Below are positions 1 through 9,002 of a DNA stretch of 64,000 nucleotides, one piece after another. Below the pieces are notes generated by a model that had not been told where the DNA came from, searched no databases, and saw only the letters and a list, made by a program, of their open reading frames with translations. Where the stretch lies: contig NZ_FOVZ01000004.1 of the NCBI RefSeq assembly GCF_900115295.1, positions 186,001 to 250,000 of the forward strand, written 5' to 3'. Position numbers and translations under genes: made by a program. Source of the stretch: Sphingomonas sp. OK281 (lineage in GTDB: Bacteria; Pseudomonadota; Alphaproteobacteria; Sphingomonadales; Sphingomonadaceae). Positions within the stretch are counted from its first letter, which is position 1. Each line of letters begins with the position of its first letter.

Positions 1-850
1 TCGCCGCCGCGGTTCCGGTGAAGTCGATCGTGCCCTCGGCACCGGCCAAAGTCGCACCCGGCGTCCGTGCCGCGCCGGTCTTGAGCGTCGCCTTGCCCTG
101 CCAGCGATCGAGCGCGGCGGAGAGGCCGACGTCCAGATCGGCCACGATCCGCTCGGCGTGCGTCTTCCCGCAGGCCAGCCGCGACACTCGCACGGGCCCC
201 GTGACGGTCGGTTTTGCCGCATCGATCCGTAGCTTCACCGTCGCCGCGAGCCGGTCGATCACGCACCCGCCGACATCGAGCCGCTCGCTCATCGCTGCCA
301 ACGACCCGCGAAACCCGTCGTCGAGCGTGCCCGAGCCCGCGAGCTTCAGCCCGACGATCCCCTGCGGAGTCTCCAGCCGCATACGACCATCGGCGACCGA
401 TACGTCGAGCGCCGGTAATGCGAACGGCTTGCCCGACGGCGCCGGCAGCAGTTTGTCGATCGCGCCGAGCGACACCTTCCCGTCCACCAGTCGCCCACGC
501 AGCCGGACCTTCCCCGCGCGCACGCCCTCCAGATACGGTCCCGACAACCCGACGCCAGTCCGCGTCTCGACCCAGTCGGCGACCAGATCGGGATGCGCCG
601 GATCGCCGATCACGACGTTGGTCAATCGCTGGCCACCCAGCGCGAGGTCCGCGATGTCGTAGCGCGCAGGCACGCCGGCCTTGGCGAGTTCGCGGTCGAT
701 GAACCCCTCGGCGATCGGCTTCCGGACCAGCCACAGCACGACGAGTCCGACGATCAGCAGCAGCGCGATCACCAGCGCAACGCGGCGGGCAGTCGCAGGA
801 CGGCGAGGATGGGCCCCGGGGTCGGCCCCCGTCTCGCTCGTCTCGCTCAC
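1..850 (-). CDS. YdbH-like AsmA-type protein, N-terminal part (runs off the window)
   Basis: Reading the minus strand from a GTG at 850 gives an open frame that leaves the window at base 1, so only about 283 N-terminal residues are present. A GGAGT Shine-Dalgarno lies six bases before the GTG. Residues 1-22 are polar and basic, residues about 24-42 form one membrane segment, and the rest is periplasmic-type sequence with repeated Gly/Leu/Asp strands. I recognise the segment after the anchor (RKPIAEGFIDRELAKAGVPA) as typical of the YdbH family, which relates to intermembrane phospholipid transport (AsmA/TAM superfamily). The family call rests on recall of sphingomonad homologues; the diagnostic C-terminal part is missing. 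It is divergent from radC. Confidence 0.7.
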   Translation of the reverse strand, partial: MSETSETGADPGAHPRRPATARRVALVIALLLIVGLVVLWLVRKPIAEGFIDRELAKAGVPARYDIADLALGGQRLTNVVIGDPAHPDLVADWVETRTGVGLSGPYLEGVRAGKVRLRGRLVDGKVSLGAIDKLLPAPSGKPFALPALDVSVADGRMRLETPQGIVGLKLAGSGTLDDGFRGSLAAMSERLDVGGCVIDRLAATVKLRIDAAKPTVTGPVRVSRLACGKTHAERIVADLDVGLSAALDRWQGKATLKTGAARTPGATLAGAEGTIDFTGTAAA

Positions 851-936
851 CAACGCACTCCGCCATATTCGAGGTCTCTGCATAGGCGGGAGCGAGGGCG
901 TCATGCAATTGCCCAGGGATGTGCTAGCATCGCAAA

Positions 937-1641
937 ATGGCCGATCCGGACGAAGACATCGACGTCCGGGGGGACGATCTGAAGGGCCATCGTGGCCGCC
1001 TCCGCAAACGGCTGTTCGAAGGCGGCAGCGACGCGCTGCTCGACCACGAACTTATCGAATACCTGCTCGCGATCGCCATCCCCCGCGGCGACACCAAGGC
1101 GCTCGCCAAGGCGCTGATGCGCGAGTTCGGCGGGATCGGCGGAGTGCTGACCGCGGATGCCGAGGCGCTCGGCCGGGTGAAGGGCATGGGCGAAATCTCG
1201 ACCGCGGCGATCAAGATCGCGCACGCCGCCGCAATCCGCCTGCTGCAATCGCACGTCAGCGACCGCCCCGTGCTCGCCAACTGGCAGGCGCTGCTCGACT
1301 ATCTCCGCGCCGACATGGCGCACCACGCGATCGAGCGGTTCCGGGTGCTCCACCTCAACACCAAGAACATGCTGATTCGCGACGAGGTGATGAGCAAGGG
1401 CTCGATCGACCAGGCCGCGGTCTATGTCCGCGAGGTGATCCGGCGCGCGATCGACCTGGGCTCCGCATCGATCATCCTCGTCCACAACCACCCGAGCGGA
1501 GACCCCTCCCCCAGCCGCGCGGACATCGACATCACGCGGACCATCGCCGAGGCGGGCAAGCGGCTCGGGATCACCGTGCACGACCATATCGTGATGGGTA
1601 CCGGCGGCCATGTCAGCCTGCGGGCGCAAGGGTTGATCTAG
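937..1641 (+). CDS. radC: RadC family JAMM/MPN-domain protein
   Basis: A 234-residue protein with the usual RadC length. The N-terminal helix-hairpin-helix-like part (about 15-100) precedes a JAMM metalloprotease-like domain. The zinc motif is intact: H183, H185 and D196 in HNHPSGDPSPSRAD. RadC was first named for DNA repair but that role has been questioned; biochemical function remains unsettled. The ATG at 937 follows a short purine-poor leader with no strong Shine-Dalgarno. It is transcribed away from the YdbH-like gene, with about 86 bases between them that must hold both promoters. Confidence 0.93.
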   Translation: MADPDEDIDVRGDDLKGHRGRLRKRLFEGGSDALLDHELIEYLLAIAIPRGDTKALAKALMREFGGIGGVLTADAEALGRVKGMGEISTAAIKIAHAAAIRLLQSHVSDRPVLANWQALLDYLRADMAHHAIERFRVLHLNTKNMLIRDEVMSKGSIDQAAVYVREVIRRAIDLGSASIILVHNHPSGDPSPSRADIDITRTIAEAGKRLGITVHDHIVMGTGGHVSLRAQGLI

Positions 1642-1723
1642 CGCAACGATATAGTCGATAAACTCGCGGCCGATCGCGTATCTTTCCGCTCGCTTCTTCG
1701 TTGTTCCATCAAAGGAATTGCAT

Positions 1724-1933
1724 GTGGACAAGAAATTGCACGACGAAGCGTCGGACGTAACGGCCGAGCACGGACAGGTCATGGTTGACGGGCCGGACGG
1801 TGTCGCAGTGGCGTTGACGCCCGATGCCGCCGCCGAAACCTCGGATCGCTTGTTGAATGGCGCGGTAGAAGCTCAAGGCCAGATCTTAGCGAAGGCTCGC
1901 GCCGCCGAAGATCGTGTGCGCAAGTCCGATTGA
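1724..1933 (+). CDS. Small hypothetical protein upstream of the BLUF gene
   Basis: A 69-residue, mostly helical, charged protein with no signal peptide or membrane segment. I chose the GTG at 1724 because AAAGGA ends seven bases before it; a TTG at 1718 in the same frame would overlap the spacing. The sequence is rich in Asp, Glu and Ala, ending in a basic tail. I do not recognise a family. It ends 58 bases before the BLUF gene on the same strand, so the two may share a transcript. Confidence 0.55.
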   Translation: MDKKLHDEASDVTAEHGQVMVDGPDGVAVALTPDAAAETSDRLLNGAVEAQGQILAKARAAEDRVRKSD

Positions 1934-1991
1934 TCCACCGCAAGACGTGGCTCTCCGGTTTGTAGTAGCTCTTCTACCGACCGGAGACCCG

Positions 1992-2393
1992 ATGCGCCAA
2001 ATTCTCTACATGAGTTCGAGCACGATATCCGGCGACAAGGCGGATCTCGTGGGAATATTGGAGCAATCCCGGCACAACAATGCGTTCAACGGGATAACCG
2101 GGCTGTTGTGGTCGGACGGCACGCATTTCCTGCAGGTGATCGAAGGGCCGACCGTTTCCATCGACGCGACGTTCGGCCGCATCGTCAACGACGATCGTCA
2201 TCACGATCTGTCGCTTCAGCACAACCTGCCGATCCATGAACGCCAGTTCGGTGCCTGGACGATGGCACACCGGCGTGCGGACGATCCGGTCGATGCGTAT
2301 GATGCGCGAATGCGGCGCCTGCTCAACGGCGCGTCGCAGCGGGTGCGCGATCCGTTCCTCGCGCTGATGGCGACGGGTTCGCTCGACGGTTGA
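1992..2393 (+). CDS. Stand-alone BLUF-domain blue-light sensor
   Basis: A 133-residue protein that is essentially one BLUF (flavin-binding blue-light) domain plus about 35 C-terminal residues. The flavin-contact residues all line up: Y6 in the first strand (QILYMS), N33 (NGITGLL), Q48 (FLQVIEG), W89 and M91 (FGAWTM). The start at 1992 is supported by GGAG five bases upstream; an upstream in-frame start would add an implausible tail. BLUF proteins of this size lack an output domain and act by protein-protein contact. Nothing nearby identifies the partner; the nearest EAL gene is 13 kb away. Confidence 0.92.
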   Translation: MRQILYMSSSTISGDKADLVGILEQSRHNNAFNGITGLLWSDGTHFLQVIEGPTVSIDATFGRIVNDDRHHDLSLQHNLPIHERQFGAWTMAHRRADDPVDAYDARMRRLLNGASQRVRDPFLALMATGSLDG

Positions 2394-2397
2394 CGTA

Positions 2398-2432
2398 ACG
2401 AAGGCCGCCGGGTGGGAACCCGACGGCCTTCG
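2398..2432. terminator. Bidirectional hairpin terminator between BLUF and EF-hand genes
   Basis: An inverted repeat ACGAAGGCCG...CGGCCTTCGT with an inner GGGT/ACCC pairing and a short loop sits just after the BLUF stop and before the convergent EF-hand stop. There is no long T run on either side, so termination strength is uncertain. Confidence 0.6.
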
Positions 2433-2469
2433 TTCCGTGCGATGGGACCTTACGGACGTGGCGTTGCCG

Positions 2470-2898
2470 TCAGCCCTGCGACAGGAAACTCGTGACCTCA
2501 GTCTTGGTCAACGACTTGCTCTTGTCAGTATCCGCCTGCGCGAAGGCGGCGGAGACCCATTTCTTGGTCTCGGGCGCGTCCGGCTTGGTCGACGGATCGG
2601 TCTTGCTCTTCAGCGCGACCATCCAGCCGCCGAATTCCGCCGCGCTGAGCTTGCCGTCGCCGTTCTTGTCGTAGGTCGGGAACTCGGTGTCGACGACCTG
2701 TGCGACCTGGCTGCCCGTCGCCGGTTGCTCGCGCGCGGCGGACTGCATCTGCACTGCATCGGTCGGCGTACCGGATGGGGCGGCCTGTCCGACAGCAGCG
2801 CTGCTCGGCGCCGAAGTCTGCGGGGATGTCGTGGTCGTCTGTGCCAATACGGGTGCAGCAACCAGTGCCGCGCCGGCCAGCATAGCATATTTCAACAT
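2470..2898 (-). CDS. Secreted EF-hand calcium-binding protein
   Basis: A 142-residue protein. Residues 1-20 form a signal peptide with an Ala-rich core and an AxA-type cleavage site (VLAQ). A Thr/Ser/Pro/Gln-rich linker (21-65) leads to two EF-hands: a canonical loop at 77-88 (DKNGDGKLSAAE) and a second loop at 123-134 (DTDKSKSLTKTE) that keeps D at positions 1 and 3 and E at 12. The start at 2898 is preferred over an upstream ATG because it begins the signal peptide and has GGAGAG upstream. It is probably a periplasmic calcium-binding protein of unknown partner. Confidence 0.88.
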   Translation of the reverse strand: MLKYAMLAGAALVAAPVLAQTTTTSPQTSAPSSAAVGQAAPSGTPTDAVQMQSAAREQPATGSQVAQVVDTEFPTYDKNGDGKLSAAEFGGWMVALKSKTDPSTKPDAPETKKWVSAAFAQADTDKSKSLTKTEVTSFLSQG

Positions 2899-3129
2899 TA
2901 CGTCTCTCCGGTAGTGTTCTACGCGTCTACTAAGCGACGTTACGACCATGTCCGATATATACTCGACATAGCGAACCGCTTACCAAGTCTATACGCGCCA
3001 CATCGCCGGATTTATACCTCGCGACGGGTGTTTGAACCTTTTCCTGCGTCCTGCTACCGCGTTTCGCGAGTGACCGCGGGCCGAACGGCACGCGACGCAC
3101 CCTACCCTTCACGCTCCCGAGGAAACCCG

Positions 3130-4428
3130 ATGGTCCCCCGCTATTCCCGCCCCGACATGGTCGCGATCTGGACGCCCGAAGCGCGCTTCAAAATCTGGTT
3201 CGAGATCGAGGCGCACGCCACCGACGCGCTTGCCGAGCTGGGCGTGGTCCCCAAGGACGCGGCCGCCGCGATCTGGGCAAAGGGCGCGTTCGAGGTCGAC
3301 CGGATCGACGAGATCGAGCGCGAGACCAAGCACGACGTCATCGCCTTCCTGACCAACGTCGCCGAGCATGTCGGGCCGGAAGCGCGCTTCATGCACCAGG
3401 GAATGACCTCGTCGGACGTGCTCGACACGTGCCTGGCCGTGCAACTGGCGAAGGCTAGCGACATCCTGATCGCCGATCTCGACGCGCTGCTGGTGGTGCT
3501 CGAACGCCGCGCGCGCGAGCACAAGATGACGCCGACGATCGGCCGCAGCCACGGCATCCACGCAGAACCCGTGACGTTCGGGCTGAAGCTGGCGCAGGCG
3601 CATGCCGAGTTCGCCCGCAACCGCGCGCGGCTGGTGGCGGCGCGCGAGGACGTCGCGACCTGCGCGATCTCGGGCGCGGTGGGGACGTTCGCGAACATCG
3701 ATCCGTTCGTCGAGGAGTATGTTGCAGGCAAGCTCGGGCTGTCGGTCGAGCCGGTCTCGACGCAGGTCATCCCACGCGATCGTCATGCGATGTTCTTTGC
3801 GACGCTGGGCGTGATCGCCAGCTCGATCGAGCGGCTCGCGACCGAGGTTCGGCATTTGCAGCGGACCGAAGTGCTCGAAGTCGAGGAGTTCTTCTCGCCG
3901 GGCCAGAAGGGCTCGTCGGCGATGCCGCACAAGCGCAATCCGGTGCTGACCGAGAACCTCACCGGCCTTGCACGGATGGTGCGCGGCTACGTCACGCCGG
4001 CGATGGAGAACGTCGCGCTGTGGCACGAGCGCGACATCTCGCACTCGTCGGTCGAGCGCTATATCGGCCCGGATGCAACGATCACGCTCGACTTCGCGCT
4101 CGCGCGGCTGACCGGCGTGATGGACAAGCTGGTCGTCTACCCCGAGCGGATGTTGAAGAACCTCAACAAGATGGGCGGCCTCGTCCATTCGCAGCGCGTG
4201 CTGCTGGCGCTGACGCAGGCGGGGGTGAGCCGCGAGGACGCGTATCGGCTGGTGCAGCGCAACGCGATGAAGGTGTGGGATTCGGACGGCGCGCTGTCGT
4301 TGCTGGAGCTGCTGAAGGCGGATCCGGAGGTGACGCTGAGCGATGCCGAGCTGGAGGACAAGTTCGACCTCGGTTATCATTTGAAGCACGTCGACACGAT
4401 CTTCGCCCGGGTGTTCGGCGCGGCCTGA
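3130..4428 (+). CDS. purB: Adenylosuccinate lyase
   Basis: A 432-residue enzyme of the fumarase/aspartase superfamily. It splits SAICAR and adenylosuccinate to release fumarate in purine synthesis, in the cytoplasm. The superfamily signature GSSAMPHKRNP lies at 261-271 with the mobile-loop serines S262/S263, and the TSSDVLDT block is near residue 97. The start at 3130 (MVPRYSRPDM) matches the family N-terminus and follows GAGGAAA; the open frame continues upstream but that part looks non-coding. The 231 bases before it are shared with the divergent EF-hand gene. Confidence 0.97.
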   Translation: MVPRYSRPDMVAIWTPEARFKIWFEIEAHATDALAELGVVPKDAAAAIWAKGAFEVDRIDEIERETKHDVIAFLTNVAEHVGPEARFMHQGMTSSDVLDTCLAVQLAKASDILIADLDALLVVLERRAREHKMTPTIGRSHGIHAEPVTFGLKLAQAHAEFARNRARLVAAREDVATCAISGAVGTFANIDPFVEEYVAGKLGLSVEPVSTQVIPRDRHAMFFATLGVIASSIERLATEVRHLQRTEVLEVEEFFSPGQKGSSAMPHKRNPVLTENLTGLARMVRGYVTPAMENVALWHERDISHSSVERYIGPDATITLDFALARLTGVMDKLVVYPERMLKNLNKMGGLVHSQRVLLALTQAGVSREDAYRLVQRNAMKVWDSDGALSLLELLKADPEVTLSDAELEDKFDLGYHLKHVDTIFARVFGAA

Positions 4429-4444
4429 GGACTGAGCGAAGGTT

Positions 4445-4560
4445 GCTCCCCTCCCTGAAAGGGAGGGGTTGGGGGTGGGTCGGCCGGCTCGAGCCACCTC
4501 CGTCTGGCGCTTGCGGAAGCCGACCCACCCCCTGCCCCTCCCTTTCAGGGAGGGGAGAGC
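4445..4560. repeat. Paired-hairpin intergenic repeat downstream of purB (family D-like)
   Basis: Two about 40-base arms are near-perfect inverted copies (4445-4484 and 4519-4560). Each arm starts with its own small hairpin, CCCCTCCCTGAAAGGGAGGGG, so the element can fold as two hairpins or one long stem. The arms are joined by a 34-base spacer. It resembles the other REP-like elements of the window in layout but carries a distinct arm sequence with a GGGTGGGTCGGC inner end. Confidence 0.85.
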
Positions 4561-4703
4561 GTTGCGGATCGGGCGATGTGACATCCAAACCACGCCAGGA
4601 TGCACGCAACGCAATTGCGATTACGTGTTACAAAATTGCGACAACGCGCAACTAAGCCCATATCCCGCTTGCCGGATATTGTTCCGGCATCGGAGACCTA
4701 CCC

Positions 4704-4790
4704 ATGCGCATGTTCGAAACCGTGACCAGCACCATGCTGGCGATCGCGGCTCAAGCGCTGGTGGTCGGGGTGGTCATCACCGCCTTCTGA
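4704..4790 (+). CDS. 28-residue single-span membrane microprotein
   Basis: An ATG at 4704 opens a 28-codon frame, M-R-M-F-E-T then a hydrophobic stretch to residue 28, closed by TGA at 4790. GGAG at 4692-4695 lies eight bases before the ATG. Residues about 9-28 are almost wholly Ala, Val, Leu, Ile, Thr and Gly, so one transmembrane helix is expected, N-terminus polar. The leader before it is AT-richer than the surroundings. I know of similar tiny hydrophobic proteins in other alphaproteobacteria but not of a function. It is too short for ordinary gene callers. Confidence 0.6.
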   Translation: MRMFETVTSTMLAIAAQALVVGVVITAF

Positions 4791-4845
4791 TCCATCGGCC
4801 CGCCCGCCCCCTTCCGAGGGGGCGCGGCTAGGCCGGCAGTTATCG

Positions 4846-5736
4846 TCAGCCTTCCGTAGTCCAGCAAAAGCTTGGACCGTCGCGCGAAACGCGACCGGCC
4901 GAGGTTCCGCCGAAATGCGCTGTGAACACGATCGCATTGGTATCTGCCGCCAGTTCCAGCGCCTGTCGTCGCGATGTGCGCGCCGTCGCAGGATCGGCGT
5001 CGAACCGCGAGTTCCACTCAGGTCGCGACACTTGGACCGGATGATGCATGACATCACCCGAAAACAGCGCGATCGCACCGCCGCTCTTCCACAAAATACC
5101 GGCATGATGCGGACTGTGGCCCGGTAACGCGTGGAAGGTGAAGCCCGGGATCGCTTCCAGCCCGCCGATCGCGATTGGATCGGCCAATCCCGCGGCGACG
5201 ATCGGCAGCACGCTGTCCTGCTGCGCAGCAAAACTGGTCCGGGACCGCTCGTCGAGATTGGCGAAGTCGGTAAAGTACGCAAGTTCGTCGGCAACCAGAA
5301 CATGGCGGGCACGCGGGAACGTCGGTACCCATACGCCGTCCTGAAGCCGCGTATTCCAGCCGACATGATCGACATGGAGGTGTGTCAGCAGGACATGGGT
5401 GACGTCCTCCGGAGCGACGCCTTGCTCGGCCAGCCTCGACAGGAACGACGTATCGAGCCTGTCGAACCACGGCGAATATGGCCGGACCTTGGCATTGCCC
5501 GCGCCGGTATCGACCAAGATCGTCCGCACGCCATCTCGGATGAGCCAGCTATGAACGGGCAACGGCACCGTCCCTTCGTCCGCATCGAACGTACCAGACG
5601 GTACCGCATCGGGATGATCGCCAATCCAGTTCGCGTCCCAGTCAGGCAACAAACCCTGCGCTGGGAGCTTAGCCTGGTCGAAGTCGTCGATGCGGGTAAC
5701 GGTCGCGTTTCCCACGGTAAATGTTGGGCCAGCCAT
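4846..5736 (-). CDS. Metallo-beta-lactamase-fold hydrolase
   Basis: A 296-residue MBL-fold protein. The metal motif THLHVDHVGW places H119, H121, D123 and H124; further ligands are likely H in LPGHSPHH, D in FSGDVMHH and H in FTAHFGG. No signal peptide is seen, so it is probably cytoplasmic. The overall pattern (SWLIRDG, DTGAGN) resembles the AHL-lactonase/quinone-methide type MBL group, but substrate cannot be read from sequence. It ends convergently to the microprotein and starts 15 bases beyond the dnaJ stop on the same strand, so it may be read through from dnaJ. Confidence 0.9.
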   Translation of the reverse strand: MAGPTFTVGNATVTRIDDFDQAKLPAQGLLPDWDANWIGDHPDAVPSGTFDADEGTVPLPVHSWLIRDGVRTILVDTGAGNAKVRPYSPWFDRLDTSFLSRLAEQGVAPEDVTHVLLTHLHVDHVGWNTRLQDGVWVPTFPRARHVLVADELAYFTDFANLDERSRTSFAAQQDSVLPIVAAGLADPIAIGGLEAIPGFTFHALPGHSPHHAGILWKSGGAIALFSGDVMHHPVQVSRPEWNSRFDADPATARTSRRQALELAADTNAIVFTAHFGGTSAGRVSRDGPSFCWTTEG

Positions 5737-5751
5737 GATCTCGCCTTCCTA

Positions 5752-6885
5752 TCACTCCCCCGCGAACACGCCCTTCAGCTTGGCGAAGAAGCCCTGGCTG
5801 GCCGGGCATTCGTCGCCCGTTTCCGTCTCGCGGAACATCTCGAGCAGTTCCTTCTGGCGGTTGCTGAGACGTGTGGGGGTTTCGACGTCGATCTGGACGA
5901 CTAGGTCGCCGTGGCCGCGGCCTTGCAGGACGGGCATGCCGGCGCCGCGTTGGCGGAGTTGCTTGCCCGACTGGATGCCGGCGGGGATCTTCACTTCGTG
6001 CGTGCGGCCGTCGAGGCCGGGGATCGACAGCGATCCACCCAGCGACGCGACCGTAAAGCTGATCGGCGCGCGCGCGAACAATGTCGTGCCTTCGCGCTCG
6101 AACAGATTGTGCTTGGTCACATGGAGGAAGATGTAGAGATCGCCGGACGGCGCACCGCGGGCACCCGCCTCGCCTTCGCCCGACATGCGGATGCGCGTGC
6201 CTTCGTCGACGCCGGGGGGGACGTTGATCGACAGCGTCTTGGTCTTCTCGACACGGCCTTCGCCGCGGCAATCAGGACATGGGTCGGCGATGACTTCGCC
6301 CGCGCCATTGCAGACCGGGCAGGCGCGCTCGACCACGAAGAAGCCCTGCTGCGCGCGGACTTTCCCGTGGCCACCGCAATGCTGGCAGGTCTTCGCGCGC
6401 GTCCCGGCCTTGGCGCCCGAGCCGTCGCAGGTGTCGCAAAGCGCCGAGACGTCGATCGTGATCTCTGTCGTCTTGCCGTGGAACGCTTCTTCCAAGCTGA
6501 CTTCCATGTCGTAGCGCAGGTCCGCGCCGCGTCGTGCCGCAGACCGGCCGCCGCCGCGCTGTGCGCCGCCCATGAACTCGCCGAAGACGCTTTCAAAGAT
6601 GTCGCTGAAGCCGCCGAAGTCCTGCGCGCCGCCACCGTGACCGCCGCCGCCACCGTTCTGGAACGCGGCGTGACCGAAGCGATCGTATGCCGCTCGCTTC
6701 TGCGGGTCCTTGAGGCACTCGTACGCCTCGCTGACCGCCTTGAACTGCGCTTCGGAATCCTTGCAGCCGGCGTTCTTGTCCGGGTGATACTTCATCGCGA
6801 GCTTGCGGTAAGACGACTTGATCGTCCCCGCATCCGCGGTCCGCTCGCATTCGAGCAGTTCGTAATAATCTGTCTGGGTACTCAT
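5752..6885 (-). CDS. dnaJ: Chaperone protein DnaJ
   Basis: A 377-residue full-length type I DnaJ. The J domain carries H34-P35-D36 (KYHPDKN), followed by a Gly/Phe-rich linker (about 75-120). Four CxxCxGxG zinc-finger repeats follow (CDTCDGSG, CQHCGGHG, CPVCNGAG, CPDCRGEG), then the C-terminal substrate-binding domains. It stimulates DnaK ATPase and delivers unfolded clients. It lies 121 bases downstream of dnaK on the same strand, the gap being filled by a palindromic repeat; co-transcription with dnaK from the RpoH promoter is likely. Confidence 0.97.
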   Translation of the reverse strand: MSTQTDYYELLECERTADAGTIKSSYRKLAMKYHPDKNAGCKDSEAQFKAVSEAYECLKDPQKRAAYDRFGHAAFQNGGGGGHGGGAQDFGGFSDIFESVFGEFMGGAQRGGGRSAARRGADLRYDMEVSLEEAFHGKTTEITIDVSALCDTCDGSGAKAGTRAKTCQHCGGHGKVRAQQGFFVVERACPVCNGAGEVIADPCPDCRGEGRVEKTKTLSINVPPGVDEGTRIRMSGEGEAGARGAPSGDLYIFLHVTKHNLFEREGTTLFARAPISFTVASLGGSLSIPGLDGRTHEVKIPAGIQSGKQLRQRGAGMPVLQGRGHGDLVVQIDVETPTRLSNRQKELLEMFRETETGDECPASQGFFAKLKGVFAGE

Positions 6886-6899
6886 AGCGGCCCTCTTAG

Positions 6900-6999
6900 C
6901 CCTCTCCCCTCCGGGGAGAGGGTTGGGTGAGGGGCAGTTCCGGGCGGCAACGCTCGTGGCTGCCCCTCACCCCGGCCCTCTCCCCAGAGGGGAGAGGGA
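6900..6999. repeat. Family A paired-hairpin repeat between dnaK and dnaJ
   Basis: Arms at about 6900-6936 and 6961-6999 are inverted copies. Each contains the small hairpin CCCTCTCCCC-tcc/aga-GGGGAGAGGG, followed by a G(T)GAGGGGCA inner arm. The same element occurs twice in the atp operon (27472-27575, 30034-30136). It fills the dnaK-dnaJ gap, so it would be part of the operon mRNA. Confidence 0.9.
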
Positions 7000-7006
7000 G
7001 TTTCGG

Positions 7007-8914
7007 TTACGCCTTCGGGTTGTCGTCGACTTCCGAGAACTCGGCGTCGACGACGTCGTCGTCCTTCTTCGCCGCGTCGCCATCAGCCGACGGCGAAGCG
7101 TCCGCCTGGGCCTGCTTCTCGTAGATCGCCTGGCCGAGCTTCATCGCGACCTGGGCGAGCGCGGTGCTCTTCTCAGTCATCGCGTCCGCATCGCCGCTCT
7201 CAACCGCGGCCTTGGTCGCGTCGATCGCCGCCTGGATCTCGGTCTTCAGCGACTCGTCGACCTTGTCGCCATTATCCGCCAGCTGACGCTCGGTGGTGTG
7301 GACCAGCGACTCGGCATTGTTCTTCGCCTCGGCGCCCGCACGACGCTTCTTGTCCTCCTCGGCGAAGGTCTCGGCATCGCGGACCATCTGGTCGATGTCG
7401 TTGTCCGAAAGACCTCCGCTAGCCTGGATGCGGATCTGCTGCTCCTTGCCGGTGCCCTTGTCCTTGGCCGAGACGCTGACCAGACCATTCGCATCGATGT
7501 CGAACGTGACTTCGATCTGCGGCACGCCGCGCGGTGCGGGCGGGATGCCGACGAGATCGAAATTGCCGAGCATCTTGTTGTCGGCCGCCATCTCGCGCTC
7601 GCCCTGGAACACGCGGATCGTCACCGCGCCCTGGTTGTCGTCGGCGGTCGAATAGGTCTGCGACTTCTTGGTCGGGATCGTCGTGTTGCGATCGATCATC
7701 CGGGTGAACACGCCACCCAGCGTCTCGATGCCGAGCGACAGCGGCGTCACGTCGAGCAACAGCACGTCCTTGACGTCGCCCTGCAGCACGCCGGCCTGGA
7801 TCGCGGCGCCCATCGCGACGACCTCGTCCGGGTTGACGCCGGTGTGCGGCTCCTTGCCGAAGAACTGCTTCACGACTTCACGCACGCGCGGCATGCGCGT
7901 CATGCCGCCGACCAGCACGACTTCCGAGATGTCCTCGGGCTTCAGGCCGCCGTCTGCGAGCGCCTTGCGGCAAGGCTCGAGCGTACGCTTGACCAGATCC
8001 TCGACCATCCGCTCCAGGTCGGCGCGGGTGATCGACTTCACCAGATGCTTCGGACCGTTCTGGTCCGCGGTGATGAAGGGCAGGTTGACCTCGGTCGACT
8101 GCGCCGAGCTCAGCTCGATCTTCGCCTTCTCGGCCGCTTCCTTCAGACGCTGCAGCGCCAGCTTGTCCTTGGCGAGATCGATGCCCTCGGCCTTCTTGAA
8201 CTCGTCGGCGAGATACTGGACGATCTTGTTGTCGAAATCCTCACCGCCCAGGAACGTGTCGCCGTTGGTGGCCTTCACCTCGAACACGCCGTCGCCGATT
8301 TCCAGCACCGAGATGTCGAACGTGCCGCCGCCGAGATCGTAGACCGCGATCGTCTTGCCGTCCTGCTTGTCGAGGCCGTAAGCCAGCGCCGCCGCGGTCG
8401 GCTCGTTGATGATGCGCAGCACTTCGAGACCGGCGATCTGACCGGCGTCCTTGGTCGCCTGGCGCTGCGCGTCGTTGAAGTAGGCCGGCACGGTGATGAC
8501 CGCCTGCGTGACCGTCTCGCCGAGATACGACTCAGCGGTTTCCTTCATCTTCTGCAGAGTGAACGCCGAGATCTGCGATGGCGAGTAATCCTTGCCACCC
8601 GCCGAGACCCAGGCGTCGCCGTTCGGGCCGCGCGAGATCTTGTACGGGACCAGCTCGGTGTCCTTCTTGGTGATCGGATCGTCGAAGCGACGGCCGATCA
8701 GGCGCTTCACCGCGAAGATGGTGTTGTCGCCGTTCGTCACTGCCTGGCGCTTGGCCGGCTGGCCGACCAGTCGCTCGCCATCCTTGGCGAACGCGACGAT
8801 CGACGGCGTGGTGCGCGCGCCCTCGGAATTCTCGATGACCTTAGGCTTGCCGCCTTCCATGACGGAAACGCAGCTGTTGGTCGTGCCGAGATCGATACCG
8901 ATTACTTTAGCCAT
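7007..8914 (-). CDS. dnaK: Chaperone protein DnaK (Hsp70)
   Basis: A 635-residue Hsp70. The ATPase domain begins with GIDLGTTNS (6-14), and the other signatures are present: [17 protein letters not shown] and [16 protein letters not shown]. The substrate-binding domain ([14 protein letters not shown] onwards) and the acidic C-terminal tail ([14 protein letters not shown]) are complete. It refolds proteins with DnaJ and GrpE in the cytoplasm. A heat-shock promoter and a leader hairpin precede it (separate entries). grpE lies 3 kb upstream in a different transcription unit with hrcA. Confidence 0.98.
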   Translation of the reverse strand: MAKVIGIDLGTTNSCVSVMEGGKPKVIENSEGARTTPSIVAFAKDGERLVGQPAKRQAVTNGDNTIFAVKRLIGRRFDDPITKKDTELVPYKISRGPNGDAWVSAGGKDYSPSQISAFTLQKMKETAESYLGETVTQAVITVPAYFNDAQRQATKDAGQIAGLEVLRIINEPTAAALAYGLDKQDGKTIAVYDLGGGTFDISVLEIGDGVFEVKATNGDTFLGGEDFDNKIVQYLADEFKKAEGIDLAKDKLALQRLKEAAEKAKIELSSAQSTEVNLPFITADQNGPKHLVKSITRADLERMVEDLVKRTLEPCRKALADGGLKPEDISEVVLVGGMTRMPRVREVVKQFFGKEPHTGVNPDEVVAMGAAIQAGVLQGDVKDVLLLDVTPLSLGIETLGGVFTRMIDRNTTIPTKKSQTYSTADDNQGAVTIRVFQGEREMAADNKMLGNFDLVGIPPAPRGVPQIEVTFDIDANGLVSVSAKDKGTGKEQQIRIQASGGLSDNDIDQMVRDAETFAEEDKKRRAGAEAKNNAESLVHTTERQLADNGDKVDESLKTEIQAAIDATKAAVESGDADAMTEKSTALAQVAMKLGQAIYEKQAQADASPSADGDAAKKDDDVVDAEFSEVDDNPKA

Positions 8915-8956
8915 GAGTTCTGATTAGCCCCTCACTTGAAACGAAAATACGAAACC

Positions 8957-8984
8957 GGTTCCACCCCGTTACGGCAGTGGAACC
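8957..8984 (-). promoter_or_regulatory. Stem-loop in the dnaK 5' leader
   Basis: A perfect eight-base-pair stem (GGTTCCAC/GTGGAACC) encloses a 12-base loop that itself holds CCGT/ACGG. It lies between the predicted heat-shock promoter and the dnaK start codon, roughly 13-40 bases into the transcript and about 43 bases before the ATG. It is not a CIRCE element. A role in translation or mRNA stability is inference. Confidence 0.6.
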
Positions 8985-9002
8985 TTTCTGATGATGGGCG
9001 CG

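Noticed and set aside
18..702. Plus-strand open frames at the left end
   Set aside because: They are Ser/Arg/Pro-rich shadows of the minus-strand YdbH-like gene, which has a membrane anchor and coding-like composition.
2437..3129. Upstream extension of purB by over 200 codons
   Set aside because: The extension is opposite the EF-hand gene and its leader; purB family N-terminus and a Shine-Dalgarno place the start at 3130.
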